Assembly: GCF_042652985.1 (NCBI RefSeq)
Contig: NZ_JBHSHQ010000059.1
Coordinates: forward strand, 1 to 39,802
Direction: 5' to 3'
Length of the DNA: 39,802 nucleotides
Source: Ruoffia tabacinasalis
Lineage (GTDB): Bacteria > Bacillota > Bacilli > Lactobacillales > Aerococcaceae
Shown: positions 8,734-16,389 of the stretch, in pieces
Layout: each line of letters begins with the position of its first letter
How positions within the stretch are numbered: position 1 is the first letter of the stretch
Notes under the pieces: generated by a model
Database searches by the model: none
The model's input: the letters and a program-made list of their open reading frames with translations, nothing else
What the model was told of the DNA's origin: nothing
Translations under genes and position numbers: made by a program

Positions 8734-8782
8734 TTGATGTCGGTCAATTCTTTATTTTGTAAGCCCCTCTATACTAGTATTT
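8734..8782 (+). promoter_or_regulatory. FNR-type operator and promoter for the metal ATPase operon
   Basis: TTGATGTCGGTCAA (8734-8747) is a near-perfect match to the FNR-family site TTGAT-N4-ATCAA (one mismatch in the second half). A -10 sequence TATACT is at 8770-8775 with no good -35. With transcription starting near 8782, the operator centre (8740.5) is at -41.5, the exact spacing of class II FNR/CRP-activated promoters. The likely activator is the divergent His-rich Crp/Fnr protein. The positions are seen directly; the activation model is inference. Confidence 0.65.
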
Positions 8783-8818
8783 GTAAGGCAAACAAATATT
8801 ACTTGGAGGTAAAAAAAT

Positions 8819-10720
8819 ATGCAAAGATTTATTTTGAGTCAAAAAAAGCTCATTACTTTACTCAGTGGAATTTTAATTGCGATTGGTTTCTTTAGTCACT
8901 TTGTCTTGAATAATGCCATATTATTCAATGTTACTTTCATTATTGCTTCAATTCTCGGTGTTCTACCGATCGCTATTCAGGCCTATCAAGCTTTGAAGGT
9001 AAAAGTCGTCAGTATTGATGTGCTTGTTACGATTGCAGTTATTGGCGCCTTCTTAATTCAAAATTTTGAAGAGTCAGCGATTGTCACTTTCCTATTCCTA
9101 TTCGGATCGTATTTGGAACAAAGAACTTTAAATCAAACGCGTTCTGCAATTAAAGAGTTAACCAATATGGCCCCAGAAAGTGCCTTACTTTTAACAGACA
9201 GTGGCGAGTTTGAAATGGTTGATGTGGATGAAGTCGATGAAGGCGACACATTACTCGTTAAGACCGGGGCCAAAGTGCCTGTCGATGGAACCGTTCTAAG
9301 TGGCGAAGGCCACATTAATGAAGCGAGTATTACTGGTGAAGCTGTTCCAGTGACAAAACAACTGAACTCGGAAGTTTTTGCCGGAACAATCTTAGAAAAC
9401 GGGACACTCCAAATCCGCGCAGATAAAGTAGGAGAAGATACAACTTTCGGTAAAATTATTGAATTGGTTGAAGAAGCCCAAGACTCTAAGTCAGAAGCGG
9501 AGCGCTTTATCGACCGCTTCTCAAAATATTACACACCGATTGTATTACTCCTGGCCTTTGTCGTTTGGATTTTCACACAAAATGTTGAGTTAGCCATCAC
9601 AATTCTAGTTCTTGGTTGTCCAGGTGCCTTAGTCATTGGAGTACCAGTATCAAACGTTGCTGGAATTGGGAACGGCGCACGTAACGGTATCTTATTAAAA
9701 GGGAGCGAAGTGATTCACGACTTCAGTCGCGTTGACACAATTGTCTTTGACAAAACTGGGACACTCACAGTTGGAAACCCTGAAGTCGCTGAACGATTGA
9801 GTTACGGGGATGACGACGATTTAACTCTAAGTTACTTAGCAAGTGTGGAGAACGAATCTGATCACCCTCTAGCTAAAGCTATCTTAAATGACATCGGCTC
9901 AGTGTCATTCTTACCTGTTGACCAGACTGATGTCGTTAAAGGTGGCGGGATTGTTGCTCACATTGACCAAAAACGTGTCGCTGTTGGAAACCCTGCATTA
10001 ATGGAGAAAGAACAGATTTCTTTAACTAGCCAGATGCAAGCTGATATTGAACGTCTTGAAAGAAACGGAAACTCAATTGTTATTACAGCTGTTGATGGTG
10101 TTGTGAAATACGTCATGGGAATTCGTGACCAAATCCGTCCAGGCGTAAAACAAGATCTACAAAAACTCAAAGACTTCGGCGTGAAAAACTTAGTCATGCT
10201 ATCGGGTGACAACCAAGGTACTGTTGATTTAGTGGCAAAACAACTTGGTTTAACTCAAGCGCACGGTCACATGTTACCTGAAGATAAATCAGCTCATATC
10301 AAGAAGTTACAAGAACAAGGTCAAATCGTCGCTTTCGTCGGAGATGGTGTAAACGATAGCCCGTCACTTGCCTTAGCAGATATTGGAATTGCAATGGGTA
10401 GCGGAACCGACGTGGCGATCGAAACTTCAGATGTTGTTCTAATGAACTCAGACTTCAGCCGCCTGCCACACGCTTTAGGTTTAACACGCGCTACTGCTCG
10501 GAATATGACACAAAATATTATCATTGCAATTGGTGTTGTTGCCATCTTAGTTGCGAGTCTATTCTTTAGTAACTGGATGAATATGTCGATTGGAATGTTA
10601 GTCCATGAAGCAAGTATTTTAGTTGTTATTTTCAATGGAATGCGCTTATTAAGATACCGTCTTAAAGATTCATCAAATAAAATGGAATCAAAACAAAATG
10701 CTACTCAAACAGCAAAATGA
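8819..10720 (+). CDS. P1B-type heavy-metal ATPase with CPG transport motif
   Basis: A 633-aa metal pump with no N-terminal HMA domain. It has ITGEA (171-175), a transport-helix motif CPG (267-269, in LVLGCPGALVIGVPVS) where most P1B pumps have CPC, the phosphorylation site DKTGT (311-315), GDGVNDSPSLALADIG, and MLVHEASILVVIFNGMRLL at the end. A metal chaperone-like HMA protein is encoded downstream in the same operon and may replace the missing domain. Metal specificity is unclear: Cd/Zn or Cu are possible. GGAGG is 10 bases before the ATG. The last 87 or so codons are duplicated at 11370-11630. Regulation is probably by the FNR-type box upstream. Confidence 0.85.
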   Translation: MQRFILSQKKLITLLSGILIAIGFFSHFVLNNAILFNVTFIIASILGVLPIAIQAYQALKVKVVSIDVLVTIAVIGAFLIQNFEESAIVTFLFLFGSYLEQRTLNQTRSAIKELTNMAPESALLLTDSGEFEMVDVDEVDEGDTLLVKTGAKVPVDGTVLSGEGHINEASITGEAVPVTKQLNSEVFAGTILENGTLQIRADKVGEDTTFGKIIELVEEAQDSKSEAERFIDRFSKYYTPIVLLLAFVVWIFTQNVELAITILVLGCPGALVIGVPVSNVAGIGNGARNGILLKGSEVIHDFSRVDTIVFDKTGTLTVGNPEVAERLSYGDDDDLTLSYLASVENESDHPLAKAILNDIGSVSFLPVDQTDVVKGGGIVAHIDQKRVAVGNPALMEKEQISLTSQMQADIERLERNGNSIVITAVDGVVKYVMGIRDQIRPGVKQDLQKLKDFGVKNLVMLSGDNQGTVDLVAKQLGLTQAHGHMLPEDKSAHIKKLQEQGQIVAFVGDGVNDSPSLALADIGIAMGSGTDVAIETSDVVLMNSDFSRLPHALGLTRATARNMTQNIIIAIGVVAILVASLFFSNWMNMSIGMLVHEASILVVIFNGMRLLRYRLKDSSNKMESKQNATQTAK

Positions 10721-10741
10721 GAAAAAGAAAGAGGATAAAAA

Positions 10742-11035
10742 ATGACAAAATTTAATGATTATATCAACACAAACGCAGAGAAATTAGACTTATACACTAC
10801 AGCCATCACACGTGCACACGGAAAGAATCACCCTGAAGCCTTTGATGTTCGCGATATCTATGTTCGTATTCAAGACAAAACTCAAGCCGCTGGGGAGGTC
10901 CAACCGGATCTAAATACAGAATTCACAACCCTTAGAGAAATTTCTGATAACTACGCAATCCCTGATGATGTTTGCGGAACGTATGCGGCTGTTTACACCA
11001 TGTTAAAAGAAGCCGACTCACTTTATTTAAGTTAA
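10742..11035 (+). CDS. Small conserved-looking protein of unknown function, copy 1
   Basis: A 97-aa soluble, mostly helical acidic protein with no signal peptide or membrane segment. It contains a His-rich turn (TRAHGKNHPEAFDVRDIY, His28 and His32) and one Cys near residue 81 (DDVCGTY). The His and Cys, together with its place between a metal pump and a metal chaperone, suggest metal binding. It vaguely recalls iron-sulfur repair or hemerythrin-like small proteins, but I do not recognise a family with confidence. RBS AAAGAGGA precedes the ATG. It is repeated at 11652-11945 with four amino-acid differences (for example GEV to EEE near residue 52). Confidence 0.75.
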   Translation: MTKFNDYINTNAEKLDLYTTAITRAHGKNHPEAFDVRDIYVRIQDKTQAAGEVQPDLNTEFTTLREISDNYAIPDDVCGTYAAVYTMLKEADSLYLS

Positions 11036-11115
11036 ATCTTGACCGTCGTCAATGACACCTCATTCCAAATAACATACACTATATATAGAATAAAAAAGAA
11101 AAAGGAGAATGTATT

Positions 11116-11349
11116 ATGTCACAAGGAATTATTACTTTAGAAACTCTTTCATGTCCATCATGTCTACAAAAAATCGAAGCCGCTGTTAAAGCACTTAACG
11201 GTGTTGACGCAGACAGTCTGAAAGTCCTATTCAACTCAAGTAAAGTTAAAGTGAAATTCGATGACCAAGCACTAGAAATCTCAGATATTGAAAAAGCCAT
11301 TGAAGACATGGGCTACCCAGTTATTAAATCAGTTGTCAAAGCAGCTTAA
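11116..11349 (+). CDS. CopZ-like HMA-domain metal chaperone, copy 1
   Basis: A 77-aa heavy-metal-associated domain protein. The metal-binding loop is LSCPSCLQK (Cys13 and Cys16, a CxxC) and the fold runs through the usual beta-alpha-beta pattern (VKVKFDDQALEISDIEKAIEDMGY). It differs from classic GMxCxxC chaperones by having Leu-Ser before the first Cys. It probably hands metal to, or senses metal for, the CPG-type ATPase upstream, which lacks its own HMA domain. AAAGGAGAA precedes the ATG. The gene is followed by only half of a terminator because of the duplication joint. Confidence 0.88.
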   Translation: MSQGIITLETLSCPSCLQKIEAAVKALNGVDADSLKVLFNSSKVKVKFDDQALEISDIEKAIEDMGYPVIKSVVKAA

Positions 11350-11369
11350 GACATAAAAAAAGCATCCGG

Positions 11370-11630
11370 CGCCTGCCACACGCTTTAAGTTTAACACGCG
11401 CTACTGCTCGGAATATGACACAAAATATTATCATTGCAATTGGTTTCGTTGCCATCTTAGTTGCGAGTCTATTCTTTAGTAACTGGATGAATATGTCGAT
11501 TGGAATGTTAGTCCATGAAGCAAGTATTTTAGTTGTTATTTTCAATGGAATGCGCTTATTAAGATACCGTCTTAAAGATTCATCAAATAAAATGGAATCA
11601 AAACAAAATGCTGCTCAAACAGCAAAATGA
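11370..11630 (+). pseudogene. Duplicated 3' end of the metal ATPase gene
   Basis: The frame from 11370 encodes the last 86 or so residues of the pump (starting RLPHAL, then MTQNIIIAIG to the stop), almost identical to 10460-10720. The upstream catalytic domains are absent. The ATG at 11415 has no ribosome site, so a 71-aa product is unlikely. Changes include Val to Phe (GVV to GFV) in the membrane helix. It is a by-product of the tandem duplication. Confidence 0.92.
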
Positions 11631-11651
11631 GAAAAAGAAAGAGGATAAAAA

Positions 11652-11945
11652 ATGACAAAATTTAATGATTATATCAACACAAACGCAGAAAAATTAGACT
11701 TATACACGACAGCCATCACACGTGCACACGGAAAGAATCACCCTGAAGCCTTTGATGTTCGCGATATCTATGTTCGTATTCAAGACAAAACTCAAGCCGC
11801 TGAAGAGGAACAACCGGATCTAAATACAGAATTCACAACCCTTAGAGAAATTTCTGATAACTACACAATCCCTGATGATGTTTGCGGGACGTATGCGGCT
11901 GTTTACACCATGTTAAAAGAAGCCGACTCACTTTATTTAAGTTAA
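11652..11945 (+). CDS. Small protein of unknown function, copy 2
   Basis: A second copy of the 97-aa protein at 10742-11035. It keeps the two His and the Cys and differs at AGEV to AEEE (about residues 51-54) and at YAIP to YTIP. The frame is intact and the same ribosome site is present, so both copies appear usable. Conservation of the frame across about 2 percent divergence suggests it still makes protein. Confidence 0.75.
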   Translation: MTKFNDYINTNAEKLDLYTTAITRAHGKNHPEAFDVRDIYVRIQDKTQAAEEEQPDLNTEFTTLREISDNYTIPDDVCGTYAAVYTMLKEADSLYLS

Positions 11946-12025
11946 ATCTTGACCGCCGTCAATGACACCTCATTCCAAATAACATACACTATATATAGAA
12001 TAAAAAAGAAAAAGGAGAATGTATT

Positions 12026-12259
12026 ATGTCACAAGGAATTATTACTTTAGAAACTCTTTCATGTCCATCATGTCTACAAAAAATCGAAGCCGCCGTTAAA
12101 ACTCTTAACGGTGTAGACCAAGATAGTCTGAAAGTCCTATTCAACTCAAGTAAAGTTAAAGTGAAATTCGATGACCAAGCACTCGAAATCTCAGATATTG
12201 AAAAAGCCATTGAAGACATGGGCTACCCAGTTATTAAATCAGTTGTCAAAGCAGCTTAA
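12026..12259 (+). CDS. CopZ-like HMA-domain metal chaperone, copy 2
   Basis: A second copy of the 77-aa HMA protein. It keeps CPSC and differs at KALNGVDAD to KTLNGVDQD (about residues 25-34), on the helix after the metal loop. It is followed by an intact terminator, unlike copy 1. It probably binds the same metal as copy 1. Confidence 0.88.
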   Translation: MSQGIITLETLSCPSCLQKIEAAVKTLNGVDQDSLKVLFNSSKVKVKFDDQALEISDIEKAIEDMGYPVIKSVVKAA

Positions 12260-12264
12260 GACAT

Positions 12265-12304
12265 AAAAAAAGCATCCGGAAAGTTAGATTCCGGATGCTT
12301 TTTT
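12265..12304 (+). terminator. Terminator of the metal ATPase operon
   Basis: AAAAAAGCATCCGGA pairs with TCCGGATGCTTTTTT around a short loop and ends in T residues. The left arm also occurs at 11355-11369 after copy 1, but without its right arm. Confidence 0.93.
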
Positions 12305-12327
12305 GTTTGTAGAGGGTTTGGGTGGTG

Positions 12328-12600
12328 ACTTGTGCCAAATGGCTAGTTCATTTGGCTTGAGTTCACACAACTAAAGACAAACCGCAAGTCCATTTGGTTT
12401 GAGTTCGACCAACTCAGGACAAACCGCATCTCCATTTGGCTTGAGTTCGACCAACTCAGGACAAACCGCATCTCCATTTGGCTTGAGTTCGACCAACTCA
12501 GGACAAACCGCATCTCCATTTGGCTTGAGTTCGACCAACTCAGGACAAACCGCACATTTATTTGGCTTGAGTTCACACAACTCAGGACAAACCGCTACTC
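12328..12600 (+). repeat. Intergenic palindrome array A (6 units plus a half)
   Basis: Tandem units with a 42-bp period. Each is an imperfect palindrome AACTCAGGACAAACCG, 5-6 variable bases, then CCATTTGGCTTGAGTT (12 of 16 positions pair, plus one G-T), joined by 5-nt linkers CGACC or CACAC. Three consecutive units are identical. The first unit is aberrant: its left arm reads GCCAAATG, giving a perfect 8-bp inner stem with CATTTGGC (12334-12341 / 12349-12356). The last unit is a left half only, ending at the IS3 boundary at 12605. Several frames are open across the array only because the period is a multiple of three. Confidence 0.93.
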
Positions 12601-12770
12601 CTATACTGGTCCTATGAACGTGGACAATCTGAACCACACTCATTTCATTCGTGAACTAAGTTAATTTCTGTCATAATAATCGTAGACTCAAAGGTATAAA
12701 GACCAAATATTTGTAGACAATCCGTCATACGTTGAAATTTTTAGTGAACCAAAAAGAAAGGTGAGTAATC

Positions 12771-13166
12771 ATGGGAATATATAGTCCAGAAGTCGTCGAA
12801 ATATTGAAGCAATCACCGTATATAGAAAATGTGAGTGAGCATGTAATTCAATATGGTGATGCATTTAAACAGGAGTTTTATTGTTTATCTCAACAAGGCC
12901 ACAAACCCAAGGATATATTTTTATCATTGGGTCTTGACCCAGCGCTCCTCGGAAGTAATGTGATACGGAGTTTTGTAAGGAGCATGAAGGATTTCCAGCC
13001 CAAATTAAATCAGGCAGGCCAACCAATCAGTATCACGCGATCATTGATTGAAAAGGATGAGGAAATTGAAAAACTAAAGTTTGAAGTGAAATTTCTAAAA
13101 AAAAAGAGGCTCATCGACTTGGGAATGTTTCCGAAAGAGAAGCCAAACGACACTACTTTAGACTGA
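12771..13166 (+). CDS. IS3-family OrfA (HTH protein)
   Basis: A 131-aa protein with an N-terminal HTH-like region and a C-terminal charged coiled coil (EKDEEIEKLKFEVKFLKKKR), as in IS3 OrfA, which binds the element ends. GAAAGGTGAG precedes the ATG. The slippery site at 13100-13106 near its end would let ribosomes pass into orfB. The frame is intact. Confidence 0.82.
   Translation: MGIYSPEVVEILKQSPYIENVSEHVIQYGDAFKQEFYCLSQQGHKPKDIFLSLGLDPALLGSNVIRSFVRSMKDFQPKLNQAGQPISITRSLIEKDEEIEKLKFEVKFLKKKRLIDLGMFPKEKPNDTTLD
13100..13106 (+). promoter_or_regulatory. -1 programmed frameshift site of the IS3 element
   Basis: A AAA AAG in the orfA frame is the classic slippery heptamer of IS3 elements. After a -1 shift the orfB frame reads KKKEAHRLGN and then continues open to the transposase core. 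This would yield the OrfAB fusion transposase. Confidence 0.8.
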
Positions 13167-14114
13167 TTCAAGAGACATTTGAATCCCCAACTAACACGTG
13201 GACCATTGAAGCGCTCTGTCGTTTTTGTGGTGTATCAAAAAGCGGCTACTATCGATGGAAAAAGATTACTCAGGTGAATATTGAAAAGCGAGAACGTGAA
13301 GATCAAGTGGCTTTTTCTTTAATCCTAGAGGCATTTAATTACCGTCAAAAGCCCAAAGGACAGCGACAAATATTGATGCATTTAGCTCACAATCGCACCC
13401 CGATGTGCCGCAGTAAAATTCGTCGATTGATGAAGAAATTCAATTTAGTGTGTCCGATTCGTAAGCCTCGTTTTCAACGCCAAGTATCTGCGGAGTATCA
13501 GGCTGAACATGTCAAACCCAACTATGTTAAACGTGAGTTTAGAGCTTACGGACCGCGTTCCGTGCTGTTGACGGATATTACTTATTTGCCGTATGGCAGG
13601 CAGAAGTGGGCGTATTTAGCGACGGTTAAAGATGCCTTTACGAACGAAATTCTGTCTTATGAACTCAGCCCGATGCTTCATATTGCGTTTGTTTTGAAGA
13701 TGATACGACAACTTATCGCCCAGCATCCGGTGAGTTTAGCGACGCAAACTCTGATTCATTCAGATCAAGGGAGTCACTTTACCAGTGTGAAATTTCAGTA
13801 CCTTGTGGAGAATAATGGGTTAATTCAATCGATGTCCCGACGTGGCAATTGTTGGGACAATGCCCCTCAGGAATCTTTTTATGGACATATGAAAGACGAG
13901 ATTGACCTCGCTTCGTGTGAAGATTATGAGGACGTAAAAAAAGCTCATTGAAGAGTATATGGATTACTACAACAATAAGCGTTACCAATGGAACTTAGCG
14001 AAGCTAAGCCCTATTCAATATTATCAGTTTTGTACTACCAATGTCTATCCTTTAGCAGATATTTATTCAACACCTGCATTACCGCACATCAGAACGATTG
14101 AAATTGAAGAGTAG
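13103..14114 (+). pseudogene. IS3-family OrfB DDE transposase, frameshifted near the end
   Basis: The frame opens from the slippery site and encodes the integrase core. The first Asp is in LLTDITYLPYG, the second in LIHSDQGSHFTS, and the Glu in APQESFYGHMKDE, with normal spacing. At about 13937-13943 a run of seven A residues (six would keep the frame) shifts the frame and ends the protein at 13951 after EDVKKAH. The lost tail, starting LIEEYMDYYNNKRYQW and ending TIEIEE, is readable in the next frame to 14114. The transposase is probably inactive, unless the extra A is a sequencing error. Confidence 0.85.
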
Positions 14115-14172
14115 CTGCACTCAAAATGTGGCTCAAATAGTCCTTGACTATAGGACCAGTTCACAAATTCAA

Positions 14173-14856
14173 TTAATCATTACTTTTATACAAGGTAGTT
14201 GGTCTTCCAATCTCGCCATATATTGTTTCAGCGACGAGATGCTGATTATCGAGTAAGAATTGGATATATTTACGAACGGTAACATGCGATAAATTAGCTT
14301 GTTGAGTGAGTTCTTCAATTGTAAAAGGCTGATTAATTTGGCTAATAATATTTAATATATGTTTCAAAGTTTTATGTGAGATACCTTTCTCAAGCGGTTG
14401 GCTTTGAATATCATCAGCATGAAAATGAGTCCAATAAAGCTTATCGAGCTCCTCTTGATTGAAGACTTCGCGTTGCTGAATTAAAAGAGATTTTTGTTTG
14501 AATTGATTCAAGCTTTGTTTAAAGCGTTCGAATTTAAAGGGTTTTAAAATATAGTCAATTGCCCCGAAAGAAGCGGCTATCTCGACTGTTTTGGCACGAT
14601 TTTCGGCTGAGATAATGATGAATTCTGTAGATATATTTTGAGAGCGAATCCACCGAACTAAGTCGATGCCTGATTCGCTTTTTAGATTAATATCAATTAG
14701 AACTAGATCAATCGCTTGCGTTAATAAAATATCTTGAGCCTGAATTAATGATGGGACAGTAGCTAGGACGCTAAAGTTTGACACACGTTCAACATAACGT
14801 TGGTTAATAAGTGATACCATTGGATCATCTTCAACAATTAATACATTAAACTTCAT
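14173..14856 (-). CDS. maeR: CitB/DcuR/MaeR-type response regulator
   Basis: A 227-aa two-component regulator. The receiver domain has the acidic pair at 10-11, the phosphorylated Asp55 (LVLIDINLK) and Lys105 (ILKPF). The C-terminal half carries a helix-turn-helix (FTIEELTQQANLSHVTVRKYIQFL) typical of the CitB/DcuR group that responds to di- and tricarboxylates. Its start overlaps the end of the kinase gene by 11 bases. The divergent transporter and malic enzyme point to malate as the signal, as for MaeKR of Lactobacillus casei and streptococci. Direct repeats at 16390-16417 are candidate binding sites. It ends 13 bases beyond the IS3 element. Confidence 0.85.
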   Translation of the reverse strand: MKFNVLIVEDDPMVSLINQRYVERVSNFSVLATVPSLIQAQDILLTQAIDLVLIDINLKSESGIDLVRWIRSQNISTEFIIISAENRAKTVEIAASFGAIDYILKPFKFERFKQSLNQFKQKSLLIQQREVFNQEELDKLYWTHFHADDIQSQPLEKGISHKTLKHILNIISQINQPFTIEELTQQANLSHVTVRKYIQFLLDNQHLVAETIYGEIGRPTTLYKSND

Positions 14857-16345
14857 CTATATTCTCCTCGTAATCCATTGTAAAAGTCAGTGATAAATAG
14901 TTGTCTTCATGATGCATGTTCATATTGACTGTTTGTAAATTATTTTCTAAGTACTGATGCAAGGAAGGGATATTTCCTTTAATGAGTAAGCGAGTAATTA
15001 ACTGGCCACCACGAACGTTTAATTCAAGATCAAGCGATATATCGGTTTGGGTATGCCTTTGTATCAACGTATCTTGAATTGTTTTGATAGTGTCCATCCA
15101 CAAATGATTTGTTTGGGCATTATTTGTATTAGGTATTTCGGATAGGATATTGATGGTTGTATTAGGGTAAAGGGTCTTTAATTGGCGCCCGAGGCCGATT
15201 AATTTCCCAGCTATAATTGGATTATGAACCATCATAGAGATTCGAACCGTTAAAGTGTCTTCTTGAGTGATTAATGAATCTAAATATGACTCGAGTTCAG
15301 TGTAATCTTTCAAATCTGTTAAACCATATATAACATGAAGCTTATTCAAAAAGTCATGTGCTTGAGCTTGTAATAAATAAGCGTACTGTGACGTTGAATA
15401 AAGTTGGTTTAGCAATGTATAGATTTCTGTTGCATCGCGAATAATATAAATATACCCAATCAATTCCTCTTTGACGATAATCGGAGTTTGAGAGAAAATG
15501 TAGTCTTTATTGTTAAATTGCAAGACGGAATTATTTTGTTCATCCACTGCTATATCAGGGAAAATTTTGTCCAAATAGGATGTAGAATGAGCCAAATCAA
15601 TATTAAAATGCTGGATGGCTTCATTGTTTGCTAGTGTAATTTGCTTGTTTTGATTAGTGACAATGACTGAATCGTGGCTGTATTCAAACATTGCGTTTCG
15701 CTCTTCAAAACGTTGAGCGATTTCATTGGGTTCCATATTAAATAGTTGAAGTTTAATGGAGTAGGCAACTAAAGTTGCTAGTAATAAGCCAATGATAATA
15801 CTTGCAACAAAGCCCAAAGTTATCTGTCGGTTAAATTGTTGGTTAATCTGATCCAAGCTTTGGTTCGTCTTTCCAGCAACAACAGCACCGATAATGTTTT
15901 GCTTATCAAAAACTGGCACAAAAGACCTTAATGACCTACCTAATGTTCCCTCGCCAGTTGATGTATATTCCTCGCCAGCAAGAGCAGGCAATTCATCTCC
16001 ACCAGCGAAATTTTCGTAGATCATTGCTTTATCAGGATGGGTTAATCGAATGCTATCCTTAGTAATAATAACAACGTAATCGAGATTGAATTGTTCTCGA
16101 ATAGAGAGCGTATATTCCTGCAGAACTGGATTAGACTGATCGTCTAATAGACTATTTTTAACGATACTTTGTGTGCTCACAGCTTGAGCAATATCCAAAA
16201 GATGAGTGCTTTCTGTTTTTAGAACGGCCTCTTTATTTAATTGACGATTAATTAAATAAAAACTTCCCATTGTTACGATAATAACTGACAAAATCATAAT
16301 GGATAATTTAGTCAGTAGACGTAGTTTACTCCAATACTTTAACAT
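14846..16345 (-). CDS. maeK: CitA/DcuS/MaeK-type sensor kinase with degenerate ATP-binding domain
   Basis: A 499-aa membrane sensor. Order: transmembrane helix 10-31, extracytoplasmic sensing domain (about 32-175), transmembrane helix 177-197, cytoplasmic PAS domain (about 215-310), then the dimerisation helix with the phospho-acceptor His330 in QAQAHDFLNKLHVIYGL, characteristic of the group. The C-terminal 150 residues should hold the N (NxxxNA), G1 (DxGxG) and G2 boxes, but none can be seen. The expected N-box position reads DTIKTIQDTLI. It may be a kinase-dead sensor or a very divergent one. I chose the ATG at 16345 because AAAGGGGG lies 7 bases upstream; the longer frame to 16393 lacks a ribosome site. 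Confidence 0.83.
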   Translation of the reverse strand: MLKYWSKLRLLTKLSIMILSVIIVTMGSFYLINRQLNKEAVLKTESTHLLDIAQAVSTQSIVKNSLLDDQSNPVLQEYTLSIREQFNLDYVVIITKDSIRLTHPDKAMIYENFAGGDELPALAGEEYTSTGEGTLGRSLRSFVPVFDKQNIIGAVVAGKTNQSLDQINQQFNRQITLGFVASIIIGLLLATLVAYSIKLQLFNMEPNEIAQRFEERNAMFEYSHDSVIVTNQNKQITLANNEAIQHFNIDLAHSTSYLDKIFPDIAVDEQNNSVLQFNNKDYIFSQTPIIVKEELIGYIYIIRDATEIYTLLNQLYSTSQYAYLLQAQAHDFLNKLHVIYGLTDLKDYTELESYLDSLITQEDTLTVRISMMVHNPIIAGKLIGLGRQLKTLYPNTTINILSEIPNTNNAQTNHLWMDTIKTIQDTLIQRHTQTDISLDLELNVRGGQLITRLLIKGNIPSLHQYLENNLQTVNMNMHHEDNYLSLTFTMDYEENIDEV

Positions 16346-16389
16346 GATTTGCCCCCTTTCTAAGAGTATATCTTGTAAGTTGAAGAAGT

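Larger units (their letters stand above)
10460..12279 (+). repeat. Tandem duplication, two copies of 910 bp
   Basis: Copy 1 (10460-11369) and copy 2 (11370-12279) align base for base with an offset of 910. Each holds the 3' end of the ATPase gene, the 97-aa gene, the CopZ-like gene and the left half of the terminator hairpin. About 20 substitutions are visible by eye, roughly 2 percent. The novel joint at 11369/11370 joins AGCATCCGG of the terminator to CGCCTGCCACACG from inside the ATPase gene, with no obvious microhomology. The joint removes the right arm of the terminator in copy 1, so both copies can be read as one transcript. Confidence 0.95.
12605..14160 (+). mobile_element. IS3-family insertion sequence
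   Basis: The ends are imperfect inverted repeats: ACTGGTCCTATGAACGTGGA at the left and, reading inward from the right, ACTGGTCCTATAGTCAAGGA. Both later continue with TGAaCC/TGAgCC. Between them lie orfA and a frameshifted orfB with a DDE transposase. No clear target duplication flanks the element (left flank CTAT, right flank TCAC). The left end abuts half of a palindrome unit, so the flanks may have been rearranged after insertion. Confidence 0.85.

Noticed and set aside
12328..12600. CRISPR-like array with spacers
   Set aside because: The parts that vary are only 5-6 nt, no 30-nt spacers exist, and the constant portion is a palindrome of about 37 bp. No cas gene is nearby. Same reasoning for 28907-29564 and 37219-37507.
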